64,000 bases of DNA, from positions 1-64,000 of the forward strand of contig JAEOAD010001658.1 of NCBI GenBank assembly GCA_036365145.1, in the 5' to 3' direction. The notes under the pieces were generated by a model. It was not told the DNA's origin and made no database searches. It saw only the letters and a list, made by a program, of their open reading frames with translations. The position numbers were made by a program, and so were the translations under genes. The stretch's first letter is position 1; every line of letters starts with the position of its first letter. This DNA comes from Orientallactaga sibirica (Eukaryota; Chordata; Mammalia; Rodentia; Dipodidae). Below are positions 51,432-62,729 of this stretch, one piece after another.

Positions 51432-51819
51432 TGTTGCAGACAGCTTCAGGTTCGCTGAGATGAACTTCCAGACCAGGCACAGTTATGGAGGAAGGGATAT
51501 TATTTATTGAAGCTTACAGATCCAGGGGAAGTTCCATAATGGCAAGAGAAGCCGCCTGCTCTCCACAGGGCCAAGCAGAGAGAGAGAAACCAACCAGCCA
51601 CCACAGCACACAGAGCAAAACTACAGCCAAATGGTCACACAGCACACTTCAGGAACTCCTGCTAGGCACATTTGCATATCTTTACAATGGAATCTCCAAC
51701 CATCACCACACCTTAAGACCGGCCCCCAGTGACCTTGCCTCTAGCAAGGTGATTGCAGATGCAAACTATAACTAGTAAAACACTGAATATATTGGGGGAC
51801 ATATATTCAAACTGCCACA
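51432..51819 (-). mobile_element. 3' LTR of the MaLR-like element
   Basis: 388 bp, plus-strand edges TGTTGCAGAC and TGCCACA. On the minus strand AATAAA (51503-51508) lies about 75 bp before the LTR end. The plus-strand ORF at 51485-51775 crosses this LTR antisense and is not considered a gene. Confidence 0.85.
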
Positions 51820-51836
51820 TTCCTCCCCTGGCCCCC
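51820..51836 (-). other. Polypurine tract of the MaLR-like element
   Basis: On the minus strand GGGGGCCAGGGGAGGAA immediately precedes the 3' LTR, the expected place for the plus-strand primer. Confidence 0.75.
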
Positions 51837-52415
51837 AATATATTTAGCTCCTGGCCCCCAATAGATTTATAACTATCACACATTGTCAATTGTACTCAGT
51901 CCAATTTCAAAAGGTCTCACAGTCTTGACCAACTTAATATAGTGAGTCCTGTAAAATCAAACAAGTTAAATACTTTCAACAGGTAAAGGCACAGAGTAAA
52001 CATTTTAACTGTATAAGGAATAGCAAGGAGAGACTAGAACAATGCAAACTCAGCCACCTTCAGCTGTCATCAAACTTCTGCAGTTCAAGTTCAATATAAC
52101 CAGAGACTAACAGTCTCCAGGTTTTCCAATTCCGCCCCTCCAGCTGGGCAGAGTCTCCAGGGAAAACTTTCATCCCATGCCAACACTGCACTCCATGGTA
52201 GCCCTTTTGCACAGTCCTGGTATATCAAAAACATCTTCAGGTCTCCATGCCAACCACGGTCCATCTTCCAAAAGGCTCTTCCAGCCTATTCCTCAGGGAC
52301 TTCATGCCCTGCCTTCATGCTGCATCTCAGCAGCGGCTCCTGGAACTTTGTGCAACTCATGACCACTCCATGCATTTTTCATGCTTCCAAAACTAATACC
52401 AGGTGTACAGGACAC
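51837..52415 (-). other. MaLR interior, 3' part
   Basis: About 580 bp between the polypurine tract and the nested SINE. No long open frame occurs on the element strand; a 61-codon plus-strand ORF (52177-52362) is antisense. Typical of the non-coding interior of non-autonomous MaLR elements. Confidence 0.5.
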
Positions 52416-52427
52416 AGACATATTCTT

Positions 52428-52491
52428 TTTTTATATATTTTATTTTGTTTATTTATTTATTTGAGAGAGAGGGAGATACAGAAATAGGCAG

Positions 52492-52537
<46 letters not shown>

Positions 52538-52692
52538 GGTGCGCCAGGGCCTCCAGCCACTGCAAACGAACTCCAGATGCGTGCACCCCCTTGTGCATCT
52601 GGCTGACGTGGGTCCTGGAGAATCGAGCCTCGAACCAGGGTCCTTAGGCTCCACAGGCAAGCGTTTAACCGCTAAGCCATCTCTCCAGCCCC
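52428..52692 (-). mobile_element. tRNA-headed SINE nested in the MaLR interior
   Basis: On the minus strand it starts GGGGCTGGAGAGATGGC, a head shared with rodent B2-type tRNA-derived SINEs, and continues with a polymerase III B-box-like GGTTCGAGGCTC. The body then carries GTTTGCAGTGGCTGG, a CT run, and an A-rich tail with repeated AAATAAAT ending in TAAAAAAAG. It is flanked by AGACATATTCTT at 52416-52427 and 52695-52706, a 12-bp target duplication. The body differs from mouse B2 and reminds me of SINEs abundant in jerboas, but I cannot confirm the family. Confidence 0.8.
52494..52534. repeat. (GA)n microsatellite in the SINE tail
   Basis: About 20 uninterrupted GA units on the plus strand, corresponding to the CT-rich stretch before the A-rich tail of the minus-strand SINE. 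Confidence 0.95.
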
Positions 52693-52706
52693 AAAGACAT
52701 ATTCTT

Positions 52707-53010
52707 AATCCAGGGATGAAACAAACCACAGCCTTGAACAGCAGGTTCCTTCTCCAGTCAGCTCTTTCCAAGAATTTGCATTTTTAACAGTCTTTCCTCA
52801 GGCATCCTCTCCATTGTTTTAATGTAAATCAGTCGTCAGGCCACCTTCCTTCCACCTTCCTTAAGATTGCTAATGTGGTTGATAATAGCAGCTAAACCAG
52901 TCTCAATGCCTCTACTTTTAACTTGCTTCAAGTTTTCCAGCTTAAAATCTTAAAATCTCAGTCTGATATCTTTAGCCAAGCACATCAGTCCATTACAAAT
53001 TTAAGCTTGA
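52707..53010 (-). other. MaLR interior, middle part
   Basis: About 300 bp between the SINE and the open frame next to the 5' LTR. Stops occur in all frames on the element strand and nothing specific is recognised. Confidence 0.45.
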
Positions 53011-53304
53011 TCAAACTTTCTGGGCCTGGATAGCAGAACGTAGCCATCCCTTATGCCAGTAGCCCAGTTCCAACAAAGTCCTCTGCAGTCTTTCCTTCCC
53101 CTTAGAAAGCTCATAAGCCAAGCCTTGAAGTTCAATACTGTCTGCACTTAGCATTCTCAAACTCTCATCAGAATAGTCCATAAAACTTGGCTTACCAGTC
53201 CAGAAGGAACCTTCAGTTGCAAGCACCAAGTCCATGTCCATTCCTCCAAAACAAAGGTTCCAAAAGACGAATATCCACATGGTCAGGTTCATCTCACCCC
53301 ACAC
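53011..53304 (-). other. 97-codon open frame after the MaLR 5' LTR
   Basis: Starts 18 bp inside the 5' LTR, on the element strand. The product would have a hydrophobic, tryptophan-rich start (MWIFVFWNLCF at residues 9-19) and a leucine-rich, probably helical second half with basic residues. This is where an LTR element would start gag, but I recognise no gag domain, and MaLR interiors are generally non-coding. It could be a remnant or chance. Confidence 0.25.
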
Positions 53305-53318
53305 TCCTCGGTACCACT
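53304..53318 (-). other. Candidate primer-binding site of the MaLR-like element
   Basis: On the minus strand, after GTAAAG next to the 5' LTR, TGGTACCGAGGAGTG begins with the TGG expected of a primer-binding site and resembles the start of MaLR interiors. I cannot assign the tRNA. Confidence 0.4.
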
Positions 53319-53322
53319 TTAC

Positions 53323-53714
53323 TGTTGCAGACAGCTTCAGGTTCGCTGAGATGAACTTCCAGACCAGGCACAGTTATGGAGGAAGGGATATTATTTATTG
53401 AAGCTTACAGATCCAGGGGAAGTTCCATAATGGCAAGAGAAGTGGCCTGCTCTCCAAAGGGCCAAGCAGAGAGAGAGAGAAAAACCAACCAGCCACCACA
53501 GCACACAGAGCAAAACTACAGCCAAAAGCTCACACAGCACACTTCAGGAACTCCTGCTAGGCACATTTGCATATCTTTACAATGGAATCTCCAACCATCA
53601 CCACACCTTAAGACCAGCCCCCAGTGACCTTGCCTCTAGCAAGGTGATTGCAGATGCAAACTATAACTAGTAAAACACTGAATATATTGGGGGACATATA
53701 TTCAAACTGCCACA
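53323..53714 (-). mobile_element. 5' LTR of the MaLR-like element
   Basis: 392 bp, matching the left LTR with about six substitutions and an extra four bases in the GAGAGAAAAA region. AATAAA lies at 53394-53399 on the minus strand. Confidence 0.85.
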
Positions 53715-56700
53715 CCTAAGGAATGAAAGATCCCTCTTTTCAATGCTGGTGTTTGCCTTTAGAAAAGGAATGGGTGTTCTTTGTGTGCAATGCAGGTTTT
53801 TACCTTTTCATAAGGAATGGATGATCCTTCTGGGCCAGACAGGCGTTGATCCTTACCTAAGGAATGGATGATCCCTCTGTGCAATGCAGGTGTTGACCAT
53901 TTCCTAATGAATGGATGATCCCTCTGTGCAATGCAGGTGCTTAACGTTATCTAAGGAATGGATGATCCCTCTGTGAAATCCAGCTGTATACCATTACCTA
54001 AGGAATAGACGATCCCTCTGTGCATTGTAGGTCTTTACATTTCCCTGCGGAAATGACGATCCCTCTGTGAATTGCAGGTGTTTACAATTACCTAAGGAAT
54101 GAATATTCCTGTGTGCAATGCAGGTGTTTTCCTTTACCTAAGGAATGGATGATCCCTCTGTTCAATGCAGGTGTTTACCATTAACTAAGCAATGTATGAT
54201 CCCTATGTCTAATGCACGTGTTTATCTTTACATAAGGAATGGAAGATCTCTCTTTGCAATGCAGGAGTTTACCTTTACCTAAGGAATTTGATGATCCCTC
54301 TGTGCAATGCAGGTGTTGATCTTTAACTAAGGAATAGGTGATCGCTCTGTTCAATGCAGGTGTTTACAGTTAACAAAGCAATGGATGATCCCTCCGTGCA
54401 ATGCTCGTGTTGATCTTACCTAAGGAATAGATTATGCCTCTGTTCAATGTAGGTGTTTACCGTTATCTAAGGAATGGATGATCCCTTTTACAATCTAGGG
54501 GTTTACCATTAAATAAATAACGGATGTTCCGTATGTGCAATGCAGGTGTTTAACTTTACCTAAGGAATGGGATGATCCCTCAGTGCAATGTAGGTGTTGA
54601 TATTTACCTAAGGAATAGATGATCTCTCTGTGCAATGCAGGTGTTTAGCTTTACCTAAGGAATGGATCATCCCTCTATTCAAGGCCGGTGTTTACCATTA
54701 TATAAGGAATGGATGATCCATCTGGGAAATGCAGGTGTTGATCTTTACCTAAGGAGTAGATGAGCTCTCTGTTCAATGCAGGGATTTATCGTTATCTAAA
54801 AAATGGATGAGCCCTCTGTTCAATGAAGGTGTATACAATTATCTAAGGAATGGATGATCCCTGTGTCCATTGAATGTGTTGATCTTTAACTAAGGAATAG
54901 ATGATCCCTCTGTTCAATGAAGGTGTATAAGATTATCTAAGGAATGGATGATCCCTCTGTACAATGCAGGCATTTACCATTACATAAGGAATTGAGGATC
55001 CCTGTGTGCAATGCAGTGCTGTTCTTTACCTAAGGAATATATGGATCCCTCTGTTTAATGCACGTGATCACCATTATCTAAGGAATGAATGATCCCTCTG
55101 TTCAATGCAGGTGTTTACCGTTATCTAAGGAATGGATGATCCCTCTGTTCAATGCAGTTGTTTACAGTTACCTAAGGAAAGGATGATAACTCTGTGTAAG
55201 GCAGGTGATTATCTTTACCTATGGAATGGGTTATCCCTCTGTGCTATGCAGGTGTTTACGTTTACCTGAAAAATGGGATGATCCCTCTGTGCAATGCAGG
55301 TGTTGAACTTTAACTAAGGAAAAGGTGATCCGCCTGTTCAATGCAGGTGTTTACCGTTATCTAAGAAATGGATGATCCCTCTGTTCTATGCAGGTGTTTA
55401 CAGTTACCTAAGGAATGGATGATCCCTCTGTGCAAGGCAAGTGTTTATCTTTACCTAAGGAATTGATGATCACTCTGTTCAATGTGGGTGTTTACCTTTA
55501 CCTAATGAATGGGATGACCCTCTGTACAATGCAGGTGTTGGTCTTTACCTAAGGAAAAGATGATGCCTGTGTTCAATGCAGGTGTTTACATTTACCTAAG
55601 GAATGGGATTATGCCCCTGTGCAATTCACGTGTTGATCATTCCCTAAGGAATAGTTGATGCCTCTGTTTAATGCAGGTGTTGACCGTTATCTAAAGAACG
55701 GATGATCCCTCTGTTCAATGAAGGTGTTTACGGTTATCTAAAGAATGGGTGATCCCTATGTTCAATGCATGTGTTTACCATTACATAAGGAAGGGGATGA
55801 TCCCTCTTTGCAATGCAGGTGTTGATCTTTACCTTAGGAATGGTATGATCCCTCTGTGCAATGCAGGTGTTGATCTTTACCTTAGGAATATATGATACCG
55901 CTGTTCAATGCAGGTGTTTACCGTTTTCTGAGGAATGGATGATCCCTCTGTGCAATCCAGGTGTTGATCTTTAACTACAGAATAAATACTTCCTCTATTC
56001 AATGCAGAAGTTTACCTTTACCTAAGGAATAGGATGATCACTCCGGGCAATGCAGGTGTTTACAGTTACCTAAGGAATGGATGATCCCTATGTTTAAGGC
56101 AGGTGTTTATCTTAACCTAAGGAATTGATGATCCCTCTGTGCAATACAGGTGTTTACCTTTATGTAAGGAATGTGAAGATCCCTCTGTGCAATGCAGGTG
56201 TTGAACTTTAACTAAGGAATAGATGGTCCCTCTGATATGCAGGTGTTTACTGTTATCTAAGGAATAAATGAGCCCTCTCTTTAATGCAGGTGTTTTCCAT
56301 TATCTAAGGAATGGATGATCCCTCTGTTCTATGCATGTGATTACAGTTACCTAAGGAATGGATGATCGCTCTGTGCAATGCAGGTGTTTATCTTTACCTA
56401 ATGAATGGGATGATCCCTCTGTGCACTGCAGGTGTTGATCTTTACCTAAGGAATAGATGATGCCTCTGTTCAATGCAGGTGTTGACCGTTATCTAAAGAA
56501 CAGATGAACCCTCTGTTCAATGAGGTGTTTTCGATTATCTAAAGAATGGGTGATCCCTATGTTCAATGCATGTGTTTACCATTACATAAGGAATGGATGA
56601 TCCCTGTGTGCAATGCAGGTGTTTAGCTTTACCTAAGGAATGGCTGATCACTATGTGCAATGCAGGTGTTTACCTTTACCTAAGGAATGGTTTTGATCCC

Positions 56701-59700
56701 TCAGTGCAATGCAGGTGTAGATCTTTACCTTAGGAATATATGATACCACTGTTGAATGCGGGTGTTCACCGTTTTCTAAGGAATGGATGATCCCTCTGTG
56801 CAATCCAGGTGTTGATCTTTACCTATGGAATAAATGAGCCCTTTGTTCCATGCAGGTGTTCACTGTTATCTAAGGAATGGATGATCCCTCTGTGCAGTGC
56901 AGGTGTTTACCTTTACCGAAGGGATGGATGATCCCTCTGGGCAATGCAGAAGTTTACCTTTACCTAAGGAATAGATGATGTCTGTGGGCAATGCAGGTGT
57001 TGATCTTTACCTAAGGAATAGATGATCCCTCTGTTCTATTGAGGTGTTTACCTTTACCTAAGGAATGTGATGATCCCCCATTGCAATGCAGGTGCTGATT
57101 TTTACCTAAGGAATAGATGGTCCCTCTGTTTAATGCTCGTGTTTATCATTATCTCAGGAATGGATGAAACCTCTGTGCAATGCAGGTGTTTATAGTTATC
57201 TCAGGAATGGAAGATCCATCTGTTCAATGCAGGTGTTTACCGTTATCTAAAGAATGGATGAGCCCTCTGTTCAATGCAGATGTTTACAGTTACCTAAGGA
57301 ATGGATGATCCGACTTTGCAATGCAGGTGTTTACCTGCAGTTAAGGAATAGATGATACCTCTGGGCAATTCATGTGTTTCAATTTACCTAAGGAATGGGA
57401 TGCTCCCTCTGTTGCATGCAGGTGTTGATCTTTACCTAAGGAATAGTTGATCCCTCTGTTCAATGCAGTCGTTTACATTTATCTAAGGAATAGAAGATCC
57501 CTCTGTTCATTGCAGGTGTTTACAGTTCCCTGACAAATGGATGATTCCTCTGTGCAATGCAGTTGGTCACATTTACCTAAGGAATGGATGATCTGTCTAT
57601 GCAACGCAGCTGTTTACCTTTATATATATACCTAAGTATATATACCTTTATATAAGGGATAGGATCATCCCTCTATGCAATGTAGGTTTTTATCTTTACC
57701 TAAGGAATAGATGACCCCTCTGTTGAATGCAGGTACTTACTGTTATCTAAGGAATGGATGATCCCTATGTTCAATGCTGTTGTTTAGAGTTACCTAAGGA
57801 ATGGGTGATCCCTCTGTGCAATGCAGATGTTTAACTTTACCTAAGGAATGGATGATCCGTCTGGGCAATGCAGGTGTTGACGTTAACCTAAGGAATGGAT
57901 GATCCCTATGTGCAATGCAGGTGTTTACTGTTACTTAAGAAATGGATGATCACATTGTGTAAGGCAGGTGTTTATCATTACCTAAAGAATGGATGATCCC
58001 TGTGTGCAATGCAGGTGTATACCTTTACCTAAGGTATGGGATGATCCCTCTGTGCAATGCAGTTGTTGATCTTTAAGGAATAGATGATCCCTGTGTTCAA
58101 AGCAGGTGTTTACCATTGTCTAAGGAATGGATGATCCCTCTGTTCAATGCAGGTGTTTATAGTTACCTAAGGTTTGTATTATCCCTCTGTGCAATGCAGG
58201 TGTTTTCCTTTACCTAAGGAATGGATGATCCCTCTGTGCAATGCAGGTGTTTACCTTTATCTAAGGATTGGGATGATCCCTCTGTCCATTGCAGGTGTTT
58301 ATCTTTAACTAAGGAATAGATGATCCCTCTGTTCTATACAGGTGTTTACCGTTATCTGAGATATAAATGAGCTCTGTCTTCAATGCAGGTGTTTACCGTT
58401 ATCTAAGGAATGGATGATCCCTCTGTTCTATGCCGGTGTTTACCGTTACCTAAGGAATAGATGGTCCCTCTCTGAAATGCAAGTGTTTATCTTTACCTAA
58501 GGAATGGATGAAGACTGTGTAATGCAGGTGTTTACCTTTACCTAAGAAATGGAATGGTCTCTCTGTGAAATGCAGGTGTTGATCTTTACCTAAGGAATAG
58601 ATGATCCCTCTGTTCAATGCAGGTGTTTCCCATTATCTAAGGAATAAATGAGCCCTCTCTTCAATGCAGGCGTTTACCGTTATCTAAGGAATGGATGATC
58701 CCTCTGTTCAATGCAGGTGTTTACAGTAACTTAAGGAATGGATGATCCCTCTGTTCAATGCAGGTGTTGATCATTACTTAAGGAATGGATGATCCCTCTG
58801 TGCAATGCAGGTGTTTACTGTTACCTAAGGAATGGATGATCCCTCTGTACAATGCAGGTGTTGAAGTTTACCTAAGGAATGGATGATCTCTCTGTGCAAT
58901 GAATATGTTGACCTTCACCTAAGGAATATATGACACCTCTGTTCAATGCAGATGTTTACATTTACCTATGGAATTGATTATCCCTATGTTCAATGCAGGT
59001 GTTTACCTTTACCAAAGGAATGGATGATCCCTCTATTAAATGCAGGTGTTTAACGTTATCCAAGGAATGGATGATACCTGTGTGCAATGCAGGTGTTGTC
59101 CTATACCTAAGGAATGGATGATCCCTCTGTGCAATGCAGGTGTTGTCCTATACCTAAGGAATGGATGATCCCTCTGTACACTGCAGTTGTTGAACTTTAC
59201 CTAAGGAATGGATGATCCGTCTGTGCAATGAATATGTTGACCTTCACCTAAGGAATATAAGACACCTCTGTTCAATGTAGGTGTTTACCTTTACCTAAGG
59301 AATGGATGATCCCTCTGTTCAATGCAGCTGTTGACCATTACCAAAGGAATGGATGTTCTCTATGTACAATGCAGGTGTTTACCTTTACATAACGAATGGA
59401 TGATCCCTCTCTGCCAGGTAGGTGTTTACCTTTACCTAAGGAATGGATGATCCCTCTGTGCAATGCAGGTGTTGATATTTACCTAAGGAATAGATGATCC
59501 CTCTGTTCAATACAGGTGCTTACCCTTATCTAAAGAATGGATGATTCCTCTGTTCAATGCAGGTGTTCACAGTTACTTAAGTAATGGATGATCCCTGTGT
59601 GCAATGCAGCTTTTTAGCTTTACAAAACAATGGATGATGCCTCTGTGCATTGCAGGGGTTCATATTTGTCTTCGGAATGGATGATCCCTCTGTGACTTGC

Positions 59701-60082
59701 AGGTGTTTACTATTACCTAAGGAATGAAAAATCCCTCTGTTCAATGCTCATATTTACCTTTACAAAAAGAATTGATATTCTCTGTGTGCAATGCAGGTGT
59801 ATACCTTTACATAAAGAATGGATGATTGCTCTGGGCCAGGCAGGTGTTGACCTTTACCTAAGGAATGGATGATCCATCTGTGCAATGCAGTTATTGACCA
59901 TTACATAAGGAATGGATGATCCCTGTATTCAGTGCAGGTGTTTAACGTTATCTAAGGAATGGATGATCCCTCTGTTCAAAGCAGGTGCTTACACTTGTCT
60001 AAGGAATGTATGATAGCTGTTCAATGCAGGTGTTTACATTTACCTAAAGAATCGATGATACCTCTGTGTAATGCAGGTTTTT
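53715..60082 (+). repeat. 47-bp satellite array, fourth segment
   Basis: About 6.4 kb of monomers in plus orientation. After a short zone A stretch it is mainly zone B to about 58.7 kb (GTTGATCTTTAACTAAGG, AATAAATGAGCCC), then zone A again, with a run near 59.2-60.0 kb like those at 22, 25 and 28 kb. Near 55.58 and 56.43 kb two runs share GTTATCTAAAGAAC and GGGTGATCCCTATGTTC, an internal repeat of about 0.85 kb. Near 57612-57650 one monomer carries an expansion with TATATATA on either side of CCTAAG. Confidence 0.95.
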
Positions 60083-60231
60083 TTTTTTGGTTTTGCGAGG
60101 TAGGGTCTCACTCTGGTCCAGGCTGACCTGGAATTAACTATGTAGTCTCAGGGTGGCCTCGAACTCTCAGCGATCCTCCTACCTCTGCCTCTCAAGTGCT
60201 GGGATTAAAGACGTGCGCCACTATGCCTGGC
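60083..60231 (-). mobile_element. B1-type SINE
   Basis: On the minus strand it reads AGCCAGGCATAGTGGCG at the start, then TTTAATCCCAGCACTTGAG, a B-box-like GAGTTCGAGGCC, TGAGACCCTACCTCGC and an A-rich tail. This is the hallmark of rodent B1 (7SL RNA-derived) elements. It is flanked by TAATGCAGGTTTTT at 60069-60082 and 60232-60245, a 14-bp target duplication made from the satellite monomer. Length is about that of a full B1. Confidence 0.93.
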
Positions 60232-61329
60232 TAATGCAGGTTTTTAGCTTGACCTAAGGAATGGATGATGACTCTGTGGATTGCACGTGTTTATATTTGT
60301 CTTCGGAATGGATGATCCCTTGTGCATTGCAGGTGTTTACTATTACCTAAGGAATGAAAGATCCCTCTGTTCAATGCAGGTGCTTACCTTTACAAAAGTA
60401 ATGGATGTTCTCTATGTGCAATGCAGGTGTATACCTTTACATAAGGAATGGATGATCCCTCTGGGCCAGGCAGGTGTTGACCTTTACCTAAGGAATGGAT
60501 GATCCCTCTGTGCAATGCAGGTATTGACCATTACATAAGGAATGGATGATCCCTGTGTTCAATGCAGGTGTTTAACGTTTTCTAAGGAATGGATGATCCC
60601 TCTGTTCAAACCAGGTGTTTACGATTACCTAAGCAATGGATGATACCTCTGCGTAATGCAGGTGTTTAACTTTATCTAAGGGCTGATCCTCTGTGTAATG
60701 CGGGTGTTGATCTTTACCTAAGGAATAGATGATCCCTATGTAATACAGGTGTTTACAGTTATCTTAGGAATGGATGATCCCTCTGCTCAATGCAGGTGTT
60801 TAAAGTTACCTAACGAATGGATGATCCCTCTGTTCAATGCAGCTGTTTATCATTACCTAAGGAATGGATGATCCCTCTGTGCAATGCAGGTGTTTACCTT
60901 TACCTAAGGAATGGATGATCCTCTGTGCAATGCAAGTGTTGATCTTTACCTAAGGAATTGATAATCCCTCTCTTCAACGCAGGTGTTTACCCTTATGTGA
61001 GGAATTGATTATCCCTCTGTTCAATGCAGGTGTTTACAATTACCTTAGGAATGGATGATCCCTCTGTGCAATGCAGGTTTTTAGCTGTACCTAAGGAATG
61101 GATAGTCCCTCTGTGCATTGCAGGTGTTTATATATGTCTTAGGAATGGATGATCCCTCTGTGCATTGCAGGTGTTAACTATTACCTAAGGAATGAAAGAT
61201 ACCTCTGTTCAATGCAAGTGTTTACCTTTACATAAGGAATTGATGATCCCTCTGGGCCAGGCAGGTGTTGAACTTTACCTAAGGAAAGGATGATCCCTCT
61301 GTGCATTGCAGGTGTTGATCATTACCTAA

Positions 61330-61806
61330 GGATTGGATGATCCCTCTGTTCAATGCAGGTGTTTACTGTTATCTATGAAATGGATGATCCCTCTGTGCAA
61401 TGCAGGTGTTTACCTTAACCTAAGGCATGAAATGATCCCTCTGTGCAATGCAGGTCTTGATCTTTACCTAAGGAATAGATGATGCCTTTGTTCAATGCAG
61501 GAGCTTACCCTTATCTAAGGAATGGATGATCCCTCTGTTCAATGCAGCTGTTTACAGTTACCTAAGGAATGGATGATCCCTCTGTTCAATGCAGGTGTTT
61601 ACTGTTATCTATGGAATGGATGATCACTCTGTGCAATGCAAGTGTTTACCTTAACCTAAGGAATGATATGATCCCTCTGTGCAATGCAGGTCTTGATCTT
61701 TACCTAAGGAATAGATGATGCCTTTGTTCAATGCAGGAGCTTACCCTTATCTAAGGAATGGATGATCCCTCTGTGCAATGCAGCTGTTTACAGTTACCTA
61801 AGGAAT
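61330..61806 (+). repeat. Local tandem duplication of about five monomers
   Basis: Two consecutive copies of about 237 bp, each with GTTTACCTTAACCTAAGG, GCAGGTCTTGATC, GATGATGCCTTTGTTC, GCAGGAGCTTACCC and GCAGCTGTTTACAG monomers in that order. Only a few bases differ. Confidence 0.8.
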
Positions 61807-62169
61807 GGATGATCCCTCTGTGCAGTGCAGGTTTTTATATTTGTCTTAGGATTGGATAATCCCTCTGTGCATTGCAGGTGCTTAGTATTACCTAAGGAAT
61901 GAAAGATCCCTCTGTTCAATACAGGTGTTGACCTTTACCTAAGGAATGGATGATCTATCAATGCAATGCAGGTGTTGAACATTATCTAAGGAATGGATGA
62001 ACCCTCTGTTCAATGCAGGTGTTTACCGTTATCTACGAAATGGATGATCCCTCTGTGCAATCCAGGTGTTTACCATTACCTAAGGAATGCATGATCCCTC
62101 TCTGCAATGCAGGTGTTTACCTTAACCTAAGGAATGATATGTTCCCTCTGCGCAATGCAGGTGTTGATC

Positions 62170-62729
62170 TTTAGCTAAGGAATAGATGATCCCTCTGTTC
62201 AATGCAGGTGTTTAACGTTATCTGAGGAATGGATGATCTCTGTTCAATGTAGGTTTTTACCATTACCTAAGGAATGGGTGATCCCTCTGTGCATTGCACT
62301 TGTTTACATTTGCCTTAGGAATGGATATCCCTCTATGCAATGCAGGTGTTTAGCTTTACCTAAGGAATGGGATAATCCCTCTGTGCAATGCAGGCGTTGA
62401 CCTTTACCTAAGGAATGGAAGATCCCTCTGTGAAATGCAGGTGTTGATCTTTACCTAAGGAATAGATGATCCCTCTGTTCAATGCAGGTGTTTACCGTTA
62501 TCTGAGGAATGGATGATCTCTATTCAATGTAGGTATTACCATTACCTAAGGAATGGGTGATCCCTCTGTACATTGCAGGTGTTTACATTTGCCTTAGGAA
62601 TGTATATCCCTCTGTGCAATGCAGGTGTTTACCTTTACCTAAGGAATGGGATGATCCCTCTGTGCAATGCAGGTGTTGATCTTTACCTAAGGAATAGATC
62701 ATCCCTCGGTTCAATGCAGAAATTAACTG
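62170..62729 (+). repeat. Local tandem duplication of a 280-bp unit
   Basis: Two consecutive copies 280 bp apart share TATCTGAGGAATGG, the shortened GATGATCTCT monomer, a TTTGCCTTAGGAATG monomer and the shortened GATATCCCTCT-type monomer. A third, more diverged copy lies near 49.02-49.27 kb. Confidence 0.8.

Larger units (their letters stand above)
51432..53714 (-). mobile_element. MaLR-like LTR retrotransposon, near-complete non-autonomous copy
   Basis: A 2283-bp element with two LTRs of 388 and 392 bp, flanked by the 5-bp duplication CCTAA (51427-51431 and 53715-53719). It lies on the minus strand: the polypurine tract abuts the left LTR (51820-51836), and a primer-site-like TGGTACCGAGGAGTG lies a few bases inside the right LTR. 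The LTR opens TGTGGCAGTTTGAATATATG and ends near GAACCTGAAGCTGTC, which matches my knowledge of rodent MaLR (ORR1/MT-type) LTRs; 5-bp duplications fit the ERVL/MaLR group. The LTRs differ by about six substitutions and one 4-bp length change, so the insertion is relatively young and younger than the retrovirus. A SINE is nested in the 1.5-kb interior. Confidence 0.85.

Noticed and set aside
51485..51775. 96-codon plus-strand ORF with a near-copy at 53376-53627
   Set aside because: Both are antisense readings of the two MaLR LTRs.
52457..52771. 104-codon minus-strand ORF with a long serine/leucine run
   Set aside because: It reads through the SINE, and the run is its CT microsatellite.
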